DNA of 29,424 nt. It comes from a virus. The DNA lies in the IMG/VR virus record IMGVR_UViG_3300037427_000053, positions 1 through 29,424 of that record; one strand, written 5' to 3'. The position numbers were made by a program, and so were the translations under genes. The notes below the pieces were generated by a model that worked only from the letters and a program-made list of their open reading frames with translations, was not told the DNA's origin and did no database searches. This document shows positions 1-5,522 of this stretch, in pieces (the stretch's first letter is position 1; the number at the start of each line of letters is the position of its first letter).

Positions 1-700
1 CTAATCTTTTTTCTGCATCAATCCACCATTGTGCTAACTCTGGGTGTTCACGCGCCATCATAGCAAGAGTTGCCTCGCTTTTGAGAAAGCAGAAATCACA
101 GTTGCCTTTCATGGTTTTACCATTGTGAATAGGTAGTCTTAAATCAAAAGGTTGCAGCATCCAGAAAGCCTCGACATCGCGCTTGGTCTTGCCAGCATCA
201 CCTAATGGGTAAAACAACTCCACGCTGCCATCCTCTTTTTTGTTGAGGCGGCGGGGTTCATCTGCCCTAATTCCAACAGCGTTCTTCCATCGTTTCCAGC
301 CCAAAGATTTAAGATACTTCTGGCCTGTTTGCATCTTCAATACACCAGTGCAGAAACGAAACCTTGCGTTAGGCAGCCTGCCATACTTGTCAATCAGCTT
401 GTCAAATGGTTGACCGTCACGGCTACAACTGTTGTGATTCACAATCTTAAAATAGTTTTTGTTATCCCCTACTATGTCATATTCAAGCCACACTATAGGC
501 ACGTTCCATTTTTCAGAAACCTCTTGCACAAAATCCAAAGTTTGCGGCATCTCTCTGCCAGTGTTTTGGAACGCAACAACCGCGCTGTCAGGCAGTCCAT
601 CGTTAGCCTCAAGTATTTTATACAGCATGTAAGCTGAAGTTCTGCCCCCAGAAAAACTAATCTGCACGTTACCTTCTGGCAAAAGAAACGGATTGGTCAT
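1..700 (-). CDS. PAPS reductase-family PP-loop protein (3' end off window)
   Basis: Open frame from ATG at 700 to the left edge with no stop, so at least 233 residues and C-terminally incomplete. The PP-loop SGGRTS lies at residues 17-22, the nucleotide-binding signature of the N-type ATP pyrophosphatase/PAPS reductase superfamily. A GNCDFCFLK segment with C201-x2-C204 follows PIHNGKTMK; this combination is typical of phage members of the family. Known relatives include CysH (sulfate assimilation) and DndC (DNA phosphorothioation); which chemistry applies here cannot be told from sequence. The start overlaps the stop of the preceding zinc-type gene by 4 nt (ATGA), so they are probably co-translated. 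It is the third gene of the leftward HTH operon. Confidence 0.88.
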   Translation of the reverse strand, partial: MTNPFLLPEGNVQISFSGGRTSAYMLYKILEANDGLPDSAVVAFQNTGREMPQTLDFVQEVSEKWNVPIVWLEYDIVGDNKNYFKIVNHNSCSRDGQPFDKLIDKYGRLPNARFRFCTGVLKMQTGQKYLKSLGWKRWKNAVGIRADEPRRLNKKEDGSVELFYPLGDAGKTKRDVEAFWMLQPFDLRLPIHNGKTMKGNCDFCFLKSEATLAMMAREHPELAQWWIDAEKRL

Positions 701-912
701 TGTTCAAACTCTACATGGATGAGAAACTCGGCTGCATCTTCCTCATGCACCTCACCGTCACCATCGCAGAACTCACAAGTCTGCATGATGCCTTTGATAA
801 AGCCGCCGTTGGCATGGTCAATCACCTCGACCTCAACCTCATATTCACCAGCCCCGCCGCAGTCAGGGCAGTTAACGTAGTCGCTGGCTGTGGTGTTGTT
901 CGTAGAAGTCAT
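697..912 (-). CDS. Small DnaJ-type cysteine-rich (CxxCGGAG) protein
   Basis: 71 residues with two CxxC knuckles, CPDCGGAG near residue 15 and CEFCDGDG near residue 46, separated by a short acidic beta-like stretch. This is the spacing and Gly pattern of half of a DnaJ central zinc domain, so it probably binds one Zn. The C-terminus is strongly acidic. Function is unknown; such mini-proteins are common in phage operons. It overlaps the HTH gene upstream by 41 nt and the PP-loop gene downstream by 4 nt, which places it in one leftward transcript. The frame on the opposite strand over the same bases is rejected because it lacks any recognisable motif. Confidence 0.8.
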   Translation of the reverse strand: MTSTNNTTASDYVNCPDCGGAGEYEVEVEVIDHANGGFIKGIMQTCEFCDGDGEVHEEDAAEFLIHVEFEQ

Positions 913-1081
913 TAGCTTTTACCTTTCCATCAGTTGCTAGAGAAATACGCCGCATAGATTCGGGCGTAGGGAAACGCTGATTAGATAGTATGCGAGACAC
1001 AGCAGAGACAGACAAGCCAGCTTTCCAAGCAAACCGCCTCATGCTAAGTCTTTGTTCTCTAATGTAATCCTGTAAATACAT
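872..1081 (-). CDS. Small Cro/CI-like HTH DNA-binding protein
   Basis: 69 residues when started at ATG 1081. Residues about 14-33 (MRRFAWKAGLSVSAVSRIL) form a helix-turn-helix, followed by the P-T/S-x-E-x-x-x-R-I and ATDGKV..NDFY pattern typical of XRE/Cro-like phage regulators. The frame stays open upstream to 1216, but that extension is low-complexity hydrophobic and crosses the divergent control region, so I reject it. No Shine-Dalgarno precedes ATG 1081. Instead a sigma70-like -10 (TATGGT) ends 6 nt before it, suggesting a leaderless mRNA like lambda cI from PRM. It heads the leftward operon and faces the recombination genes, so it is the likely repressor or Cro of that switch (inference). 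Confidence 0.8.
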   Translation of the reverse strand: MYLQDYIREQRLSMRRFAWKAGLSVSAVSRILSNQRFPTPESMRRISLATDGKVKANDFYEQHHSQRLR

Positions 1082-1087
1082 GCAAAC

Positions 1088-1116
1088 ACCATATATCAGT
1101 GTTGACAGGTTGGCAA
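1088..1116 (-). promoter_or_regulatory. Sigma70-like promoter for HTH gene (leaderless)
   Basis: On the minus strand TTGCCA (1116-1111, 5/6 to TTGACA), a 17-nt spacer, then TATGGT (1093-1088, 4/6 to TATAAT). Six nt later is the ATG at 1081, so the predicted +1 falls on the A of the start codon. The absence of a Shine-Dalgarno agrees with a leaderless transcript. Confidence 0.5.
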
Positions 1117-1137
1117 TGGGTTGGTAAGACAGGTTAT
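1102..1137 (+). promoter_or_regulatory. Candidate rightward early promoter(s)
   Basis: Two overlapping options: TTGACA (1102-1107, perfect -35) with a 17-nt spacer to TAAGAC (1125-1130, 3/6), and TTGGCA (1110-1115, 5/6) with a 16-nt spacer to GGTTAT (1132-1137, 3/6). The second -35 overlaps the leftward -35, so the two promoters would be back-to-back. The -10 elements are weak, so an activator could be needed. No other promoter-like site precedes the rightward genes. Confidence 0.4.
1104..1135. repeat. Direct repeat GACAGGTT x2, candidate operator
   Basis: GACAGGTT occurs at 1104-1111 and again at 1128-1135, a 24-bp start-to-start spacing inside the divergent promoter region. A second short repeat, GGTTGG, occurs at 1108-1113 and 1119-1124. 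The position over both -35 regions suggests binding sites for the adjacent HTH protein, but this is inference. Confidence 0.4.
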
Positions 1138-1156
1138 TGAAAACGCATAGCGTCAC

Positions 1157-2065
1157 ATGGAGGGTCACTTGGAATATACTATTCCAGACTATCGAAAAGA
1201 TTTCGGCTGTTATCACAACAGCGCATCAGGTGGTACGCAATCCACCTATGAAAACCTGTTCAAACTATACATTCGCAAAGAATACAAGATGCAGTTTCCT
1301 ATGTCAGCCAGGCCAAGGGCAGGGCAGATAGTACAGCAGGGCTGCGACCATTACTTTGGGCTGCATGATTACTCGCCCGTCAGAGGCCAGCAAGAGGGCT
1401 TGACACTAGGCGAGGCAGTAAGACATGCCATGACAGAGTACATGGAATACAAGCCTATTAAATGGGATGGCGGCAAGGACATGGAAGTCTTTGAGGCTTG
1501 CAAGGAAGCTATCCCTGAGATGATAGGCCATGCAGTGCAAGGCGTGGAAGAATATTTTGGCAAGAATGTCGAGATGGTTGGAGAGTACCAGCGCGTATTC
1601 AAAGATGACAGGCTAGACATACCAACGATTATGTTCCTGGATTACGCTGATGACACAAGACAAGTTGACCTCAAATGCAGCTTGCCAGTAGCCAACCCCA
1701 TTAAAAAGGATGGCACTAGGACTTGGCGTACACCAAAACCAAAGACAGAACCCACTTGGACTCAGGCAGCGCAACAAGCTGTGTATACAAAAGGCACTGG
1801 CCTGATACCAGCCTTGCTGTTTGTTACTGGCGAGGGCTACAACCTATGCACACCTGATAACTGCGACATGCTGAAGCCTGACGCATTAGAAGAAGCCTAT
1901 GAAAGAATAGCGCAGCGGTGGTTGACTATACAGAACCTTATGAAAGCTGCTAATGGCAACTGGAAAACCCTGTTTGGTATGGTTGCCCCTGACTTTGCGG
2001 AGATAGCGCAGCGGCATGGCCCTGAGATACTTGAGATTGCCAAACAAACCTGGAGGGTAGAATGA
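1157..2065 (+). CDS. PD-(D/E)XK nuclease (RecB/Cas4-like exonuclease)
   Basis: 302 residues. E143, D162 (FLDYAD), D171-L-K173 (QVDLKCS) and Q206-x3-Y210 match the motif order of the RecB/AddB-type PD-(D/E)XK nucleases (E..D..DxK..QxxxY). The expected role is 5'-3' resection of DNA ends to feed the single-strand annealing protein two genes downstream, a lambda Exo/Beta-like pair. Start is uncertain: ATG 1157 has no upstream Shine-Dalgarno, whereas TTG at 1169 is preceded by GGAGGG (1159-1164) and is in the same frame. The catalytic core is unaffected. It overlaps the next gene by 4 nt (ATGA). Confidence 0.85.
   Translation: MEGHLEYTIPDYRKDFGCYHNSASGGTQSTYENLFKLYIRKEYKMQFPMSARPRAGQIVQQGCDHYFGLHDYSPVRGQQEGLTLGEAVRHAMTEYMEYKPIKWDGGKDMEVFEACKEAIPEMIGHAVQGVEEYFGKNVEMVGEYQRVFKDDRLDIPTIMFLDYADDTRQVDLKCSLPVANPIKKDGTRTWRTPKPKTEPTWTQAAQQAVYTKGTGLIPALLFVTGEGYNLCTPDNCDMLKPDALEEAYERIAQRWLTIQNLMKAANGNWKTLFGMVAPDFAEIAQRHGPEILEIAKQTWRVE
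1170..1186. repeat. Inverted repeat with 7-bp arms at nuclease start
   Basis: TGGAATATACTATTCCA: perfect 7-bp arms around a 3-nt centre, lying in codons 5-10 of the nuclease. The dyad is operator-like in size and sits about 30-50 bp downstream of the predicted rightward start of transcription. It may also be a chance palindrome in coding DNA. Confidence 0.35.
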
Positions 2066-2229
2066 AAGTGCCGACTTGGGATGAGATAGCAGCAGCGTTG
2101 CGGATACCAGAGGTAAACGACAAAACTGACGCTATGGGCAGGGTTATCAGGAAAAATAACTACAGCCAGATTAAAGTGAACAAGGGTTTCAATGTTGGTA
2201 AGCCGAAAGGGAAGGGTAAGTATGACTGA
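2062..2229 (+). CDS. Small basic hypothetical protein (55 aa)
   Basis: Starts MKVPTWDEIAAALRI and ends GKPKGKGKYD. It has an N-terminal helix (WDEIAAALRIPE) and a Lys/Gly-rich tail, and net charge is positive, so nucleic-acid contact is possible but unproven. GGAGG at 2052-2056 lies 5 nt before the ATG, which overlaps the nuclease stop as ATGA. The end overlaps the next start by 8 nt. Its tight placement between nuclease and annealing protein supports it as a real gene. I do not recognise the family. Confidence 0.65.
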   Translation: MKVPTWDEIAAALRIPEVNDKTDAMGRVIRKNNYSQIKVNKGFNVGKPKGKGKYD

Positions 2230-2398
2230 GGTAGAACAGGAACATGCGCAAGCAATCGACTTTACACAAGAGAGATTGAACCGCATCGAACGAGACATGG
2301 CGCACATGCAGAAAGACTTGGATGAACTCAAGACTATGCTTGCATCATTTATGAAAGCGATTACTGACTACAATGAGGAGGTGAATGACAATGACTGA
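2222..2398 (+). CDS. Small coiled-coil protein (58 aa)
   Basis: MTEVEQEHAQ start chosen at 2222, just after an AAGGGAAGGG purine run; an upstream in-frame ATG at 2192 would overlap the previous gene by 38 nt. Residues about 18-45 (RLNRIERDMAHMQKDLDEL and onward) show heptad hydrophobics and should form a dimeric coiled coil. No catalytic motif. Its end overlaps the annealing-protein start, so expression should be coupled. It might be an accessory subunit of the nuclease/annealase pair, which is inference from position only. Confidence 0.65.
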   Translation: MTEVEQEHAQAIDFTQERLNRIERDMAHMQKDLDELKTMLASFMKAITDYNEEVNDND

Positions 2399-3086
2399 TT
2401 TAACACAAGCAATGACAGTCGTGGCTGATTACTATAAAGACCACGCTATCAAGCAAAAGGGCGGCAAGATGTATCTGCAAGTGGTGCATCGTGTAGAGGC
2501 GTTTCGCCGTGTGCTTGGTGCAGAGTTTGGTATCGACACAAAGATTATTGTGGATGATGGGCATCGTGTTGTCGTCAAGGCTATCGTTACAAACAAGGAT
2601 GGCATCACTGTTGGGTCTGGTATGGCTGAAGAAATCAGAGGGCAAGGCCATGTCAACACAACTTCTGCCTTGGAAAATGCAGAGACATCTGCTATAGGCA
2701 GGGCATTAGCTAGTCTTGGTTTGTCTGGCGGCGAGTACGCATCTGCTAATGAAATGGATGCAGTGCCACGCAAGGCAGAGAATATCAAACAGAATCAGAC
2801 GGTGGCTGTCGAGAAACAAGACCCTCCAAGTCAACAGTCTCCGGCCCCGTCTGAGCCACCCAAAGAAATGACCCGTGAAGAACTCGATGAGAAGCATGAC
2901 AGAGGCGTGTGGCAAGACATGAAATCACGCTTGCGTCAGATGAAGCATGTCAATAATGTTCATACTCTGTTTGAGTCTATGAAGCCTAAAATACAAGACA
3001 TTAAACAACGAAATCCAGAAGCAGCGCAGCAAATTGTTAAGCTGTTCCTTGATGCTGAAGATAAATTAACAACAGGAGAAGCCTAA
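2385..3086 (+). CDS. ERF/Rad52-like single-strand annealing protein
   Basis: 233 residues. The N-terminal half carries the ERF-type signature: GGKMYLQVVHRVEAFRR, then VVVKAIV..DG...GSGMAEEIRG, then NTTSALENAETSAIGRALASL at residues about 91-111. The block ETSAIGRALA is diagnostic for this annealase group. The C-terminal third is charged and Pro/Gln-rich (about 130-175), a likely flexible linker, followed by a helical tail. It should coat ssDNA made by the nuclease and anneal it. A strong GAGGAGGTGA (2375-2384) precedes two possible starts, ATG 2385 and ATG 2391; the second has better spacing. It ends TAATG into the next gene. Confidence 0.87.
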   Translation: MTMTDLTQAMTVVADYYKDHAIKQKGGKMYLQVVHRVEAFRRVLGAEFGIDTKIIVDDGHRVVVKAIVTNKDGITVGSGMAEEIRGQGHVNTTSALENAETSAIGRALASLGLSGGEYASANEMDAVPRKAENIKQNQTVAVEKQDPPSQQSPAPSEPPKEMTREELDEKHDRGVWQDMKSRLRQMKHVNNVHTLFESMKPKIQDIKQRNPEAAQQIVKLFLDAEDKLTTGEA

Positions 3087-3418
3087 TGGCCTTGAGAAAA
3101 ATCACCACTATTCGCTGCTTTGCGAATGACCCAGACAAGAAAGCAACCCATAGCAACTCAAACTGGAAGCCCTATGTAGGTAAGGAACCAGGCGATGTGG
3201 TTCTAAGCAAGGACACACGGCATCAAATCTCTGTCTTTGCAAATGAGGATGGTTCTATTGATGTTAGTATCAGTGAACGCATTGCAGAGGATTACACAAG
3301 CGGTGAAAGCATTGCTGCTAACGTAAGGCAGGGCGGCATGCGTAAGATTGCCGAGTCAATGGAAACACCAGCAGCACCTAAGCCACAGATGGCACTTGAT
3401 GATGAAGTCCCTTTCTAA
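3086..3418 (+). CDS. Putative ssDNA-binding protein with SSB-like acidic tip
   Basis: 110 residues. The last residues LDDEVPF closely resemble the DDDIPF tip by which bacterial SSB recruits repair and replication proteins. A linker rich in Pro/Ala (about 92-103) precedes it, as in SSB. The N-terminal 80 residues are beta-rich (for example HQISVFANEDGSIDVSIS) but I cannot confirm an OB fold. The position directly after an ERF-type annealase, with a 1-nt TAATG overlap, is the usual place for a phage SSB. Alternative: a protein that only mimics the SSB tip to bind host SSB partners. Confidence 0.6.
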   Translation: MALRKITTIRCFANDPDKKATHSNSNWKPYVGKEPGDVVLSKDTRHQISVFANEDGSIDVSISERIAEDYTSGESIAANVRQGGMRKIAESMETPAAPKPQMALDDEVPF

Positions 3419-3713
3419 CTTGGAAACTGCCTTTCATGCTTTAGACCATTGCAAGGATGTACTCTTGGAACGGTCTAGGTATGGAACGGTGGGTGATAAC
3501 TTCCGGCAAATCAGTGAAATGGGGTCTATGATTACAGGCCACAAGATGACTGAAACACAGGTCTGTGCCTTTATGATAGCGGTAAAACTATCTAGGTTAT
3601 CAGCCAAGGATGAGTTTGGTTTGAACTGTAATCACATAGACTCATTCGTAGACATCATAGGCTACAGCGCGATTGCTTTAGAACTGCTGGAAGATGGCAA
3701 AGAAAAAGTTTGA
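3402..3713 (+). CDS. Phage protein, DUF6378-like
   Basis: About 103 residues, all-helical in character. The pattern VCAFMIAVKLSRL followed by H-x-DSFVDIIGYSAIALELL matches my memory of the phage DUF6378 family (K-x-x-R, then DS..D..GYxAIA), for which no biochemical role is settled. The start is ambiguous between ATG 3399, ATG 3402 and TTG 3420; the first two overlap the preceding gene by up to 20 nt and none has a strong Shine-Dalgarno. It overlaps the following gene by 20 nt. Confidence 0.65.
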   Translation: MKSLSNLETAFHALDHCKDVLLERSRYGTVGDNFRQISEMGSMITGHKMTETQVCAFMIAVKLSRLSAKDEFGLNCNHIDSFVDIIGYSAIALELLEDGKEKV

Positions 3714-3924
3714 TTCACGCCAGATTGCATGCGCTGTATGTGGTCACGAACATTACATAAAAGATGGTGGATGGGTAATACTTGGGAGTAAGCAACCCAT
3801 CTGCTATTCGCTAAACAGGAGGGAATGTTATGGAAAGATGCGAGTGTTGTGGGCAGCCAAAGCTGGGCAAGCCAATAAAGAAAAGAGGAAGGTGGACATT
3901 CTTAAAGAGTTTGAAAGTTGGTGA
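3694..3924 (+). CDS. Small putative zinc-binding protein (76 aa)
   Basis: Cysteines at C13-x2-C16 (CAVCGH), C37 and C45 could make a zinc knuckle. The C-terminal 30 residues are basic and helical (VLWAAKAGQANKEKRK). The ATG sits inside the end of the previous gene and follows GGAAG. Its last 95 nt are shared with the next gene in another frame, an unusually long overlap, so the C-terminus is less certain than the N-terminal cysteine part. Function unknown. Confidence 0.55.
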   Translation: MAKKKFDSRQIACAVCGHEHYIKDGGWVILGSKQPICYSLNRRECYGKMRVLWAAKAGQANKEKRKVDILKEFESW

Positions 3925-4051
3925 AGCACTTACATTCGATAACTGGCTTGAACATGAAAGGGCAAGGGATGCTGCGCGACACTACAACATCCCTTATAAA
4001 GCCTTCAAACACAAGGACGGTTCCGGTTACAGTTTAGTTATTTGTTCTTAA
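3830..4051 (+). CDS. Small hypothetical protein with N-terminal CECCGQP (73 aa)
   Basis: A strong AGGAGGG (3817-3823) lies 6 nt before ATG 3830, the best Shine-Dalgarno in this block, which argues that the gene is real despite lying in the previous frame's 3' end. CECCGQP opens the protein, then a basic W-T-F-L-K-S-L-K segment and a C-terminal ARDAARHYNIPYKAFKHK region that looks like a small helix plus beta hairpin. I do not recognise a named family. It is the last rightward gene; 23 bp separate its stop from the convergent leftward unit. Confidence 0.65.
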   Translation: MERCECCGQPKLGKPIKKRGRWTFLKSLKVGEALTFDNWLEHERARDAARHYNIPYKAFKHKDGSGYSLVICS

Positions 4052-4074
4052 ACTTCCTAAGTATTTTTCTGTAG

Positions 4075-4236
4075 TTAGCGGAATATCCACTCAACTTTGT
4101 TTCCCATCTTAGTTCTTTGCGGCTTCGATTTTGGCAGTGTCATTGGCGCAGCCATTGTTTTAGGTTTGGACTTTGGTACTGCCATTGTTTTTTTATTACT
4201 ACGATTAAAAGTTTCATAGTTGATAAAGTTTGTCAC
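4075..4236 (-). CDS. Small basic protein with GTG start (53 aa)
   Basis: GTG at 4236 is preceded by AAAGGAG with a 7-nt spacer (GGAG at 4247-4244), a near-ideal ribosome site. The protein begins (V/M)TNFINYETFNRSNKKT and contains two PKSKP units within MAVPKSKPKTMAAP and TLPKSKPQRTK. It is strongly basic and low in complexity, so probably disordered and able to bind nucleic acid or an acidic partner; no family recognised. An internal ATG would give a 36-residue form. It is the last gene of the leftward late unit. Confidence 0.6.
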   Translation of the reverse strand: MTNFINYETFNRSNKKTMAVPKSKPKTMAAPMTLPKSKPQRTKMGNKVEWIFR

Positions 4237-4263
4237 AATTATTCTCCTTTTTTAAGTAATTAA

Positions 4264-4533
4264 TTAACAATCCCATTTGCGTAGGGCTTTGTTGATACGA
4301 CTATTCGGGTCACGCGCTGTCTTCTTACTTGTCAGCTTCTTCTTCATGCCTTTCATTCTAGCACAAAAACTCTTACGCCTAGCTGCTGACTTGGGCGATT
4401 TCTTTGCCTGCTTACGAGACACAGGGGCTTTCAGATTCATGCCCTGGCGTTTGGCAGATGCACGGCCTTTGGCGTTCAGACCACCTGACTTACTCTTGCC
4501 TGCCTTGCGCTGCCATGCTGGTGACTTAGCCAT
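4264..4533 (-). CDS. Lys/Arg-rich small phage protein (DUF6321-like)
   Basis: 89 residues starting MAKSPAWQRKAGKSKSGGLN and ending RINKALRKWDC. The pattern AWQRK-G-x-x-x-GGLNAKGR, then RRKSFCARMKGMKKKLT and ARDPNSRINKALRKW is one I recognise from many marine phages and associate with DUF6321. About a third of the residues are Lys or Arg. Function is unknown; DNA compaction or binding to nucleic acid is a guess from charge alone. The start overlaps the end of the peptidase gene by 8 nt. Confidence 0.78.
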   Translation of the reverse strand: MAKSPAWQRKAGKSKSGGLNAKGRASAKRQGMNLKAPVSRKQAKKSPKSAARRKSFCARMKGMKKKLTSKKTARDPNSRINKALRKWDC

Positions 4534-4981
4534 CTTTGTTCAGCCCGTGGGTGTACCCGTCTTGCTTGTTATATGTAAGCGACTCACCTCGACCGCCTTC
4601 AACGTAGCTACAATGTATCCAGCCAGAGTTGCCGCCAGTATAACACTCAAGAATAAGCTGGTCATAATCTAGGTTGTCCTCAATCCATTTTGCCAGGTCA
4701 TAGTTATCTACGCCTGCTACCTCAAAGTCTGCTGCCTCACCCTTGGCATGTTGACTGTCCAAGCTACTGCCGATTGCAACGCATAACTCTGGGCTGCGAT
4801 ACCCTGATGAAACCACGAACGAACCAAACTCATCTCGGATAGGCTGCAATATCTTTTCACACAACAGTTCCATAGCCTCAATGTGATGCAGTTCTGGGGC
4901 GTTGGGAATACCCTTGCGTTCAGCAACCTGAGACTTCACCATTTCTTCTAAGGTAAAGTTTGGCGACAGAGGGTAGGTCAT
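4526..4981 (-). CDS. M15-family peptidase, probable endolysin
   Basis: 151 residues, the usual size of stand-alone Peptidase_M15_3 domains. Expected zinc ligands are visible: H78 and D85 in SQHAKGEAADF and H123 in GWIHCSY, with E112 (LILE) as likely general base and the SSGYRSPE segment at 58-65. The family cleaves D-Ala or L-Ala-D-Glu bonds of peptidoglycan peptides. No signal peptide is seen, so it would need a holin. It sits among membrane-protein genes and overlaps the upstream small gene by 4 nt (ATGA), consistent with the lysis cassette. Confidence 0.85.
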   Translation of the reverse strand: MTYPLSPNFTLEEMVKSQVAERKGIPNAPELHHIEAMELLCEKILQPIRDEFGSFVVSSGYRSPELCVAIGSSLDSQHAKGEAADFEVAGVDNYDLAKWIEDNLDYDQLILECYTGGNSGWIHCSYVEGGRGESLTYNKQDGYTHGLNKDG

Positions 4982-5130
4982 TTCTTTTTCTTCTTTGCTG
5001 TCTTTGCTGACTGCTTAAAAGCCTTGGCTGTCGGCGCACCCTTGCTTCCAGGCTTGCGCATCTTCTCACCAGACCCAGCAGCAATACGTTTCTTTTTTGC
5101 ATGAATGTTTGAATATAATCCGCGTTTCAT
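4978..5130 (-). CDS. Small Lys-rich phage protein (MKRGLY family, 50 aa)
   Basis: Starts MKRGLYSNIHAKKKRIAAGS and continues with EKMRKPGSKGAPTAKAFKQ, ending in five lysines. This tiny protein recurs beside endolysin genes in marine phages, in my recollection; role unknown. It is bounded by 4-nt overlaps on both sides: its ATG overlaps the holin-like stop and its TGA overlaps the peptidase start. A longer frame in another register over the same bases is rejected as a shadow of this gene. Confidence 0.75.
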   Translation of the reverse strand: MKRGLYSNIHAKKKRIAAGSGEKMRKPGSKGAPTAKAFKQSAKTAKKKKK

Positions 5131-5522
5131 TTTGTCAGCCCCTTTGATTTTTCAAAACTACGCATTCCACCTAGTCCTAATAAACCTAATAATACAGTCA
5201 TTAGGCTATCCATGTCAAAAGATGGATAAGCTACAGCCTCTATGCCCATGTAGGCTGTCACTACATCCATAGTCGGGAACACTAGAAAATGGGCGAATAA
5301 AGCTAGGCTACAGCACCAGCCAACACTAGGCCGCCAGCCTGACACAAACAGGTTTTTTGACTTGGCTTCCTCAGCATTGACAGCTAACTGGCCCTTGGCT
5401 AGCTCTTGCGCGTGACGTTCAGCCATTGTAGCTATTTCGTGAGCCAGCTTGTTTTTCTGGTCTTTGTCCTCGACAAACTTGCCAATTAAATCAGTAGCTG
5501 GGCCGATTAGTGCTTGTAACAT
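5127..5522 (-). CDS. 3TM-type holin (GTA-holin-like)
   Basis: 131 residues. An amphipathic, charged N-terminal helix (residues about 10-57) is followed by NLFVSGWRPSVGWCC at about 57-71, the hallmark of the Holin_3TM family first described in gene-transfer-agent-like elements. Hydrophobic segments lie at about 68-84, 86-99 (weaker) and 104-120 (DSLMTVLLGLLGLGG). It ends with the typical RSFEKSKG. It should release or trigger the M15 peptidase across the inner membrane. TAATG coupling to the gene upstream. Confidence 0.82.
   Translation of the reverse strand: MLQALIGPATDLIGKFVEDKDQKNKLAHEIATMAERHAQELAKGQLAVNAEEAKSKNLFVSGWRPSVGWCCSLALFAHFLVFPTMDVVTAYMGIEAVAYPSFDMDSLMTVLLGLLGLGGMRSFEKSKGLTK

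Noticed and set aside
1082-1216. N-terminal extension of the HTH protein by 45 residues to 1216
   Set aside because: It covers the divergent promoter region, lies opposite the nuclease start, has a hydrophobic non-family composition, and the HTH domain is complete without it.
4049-4074. Bidirectional terminator between convergent units
   Set aside because: Only a 4-bp ACTT/AAGT stem with a 3-nt loop precedes ATTTTT; too weak for an intrinsic terminator, though some termination is possible.
4920-5102. 60-residue Arg-rich frame opposite in phase to the 50-aa MKRGLY gene
   Set aside because: It is a shifted reading of a lysine-rich gene; the MKRGLY frame is a recurrent family and fits the ATGA overlaps on both sides.
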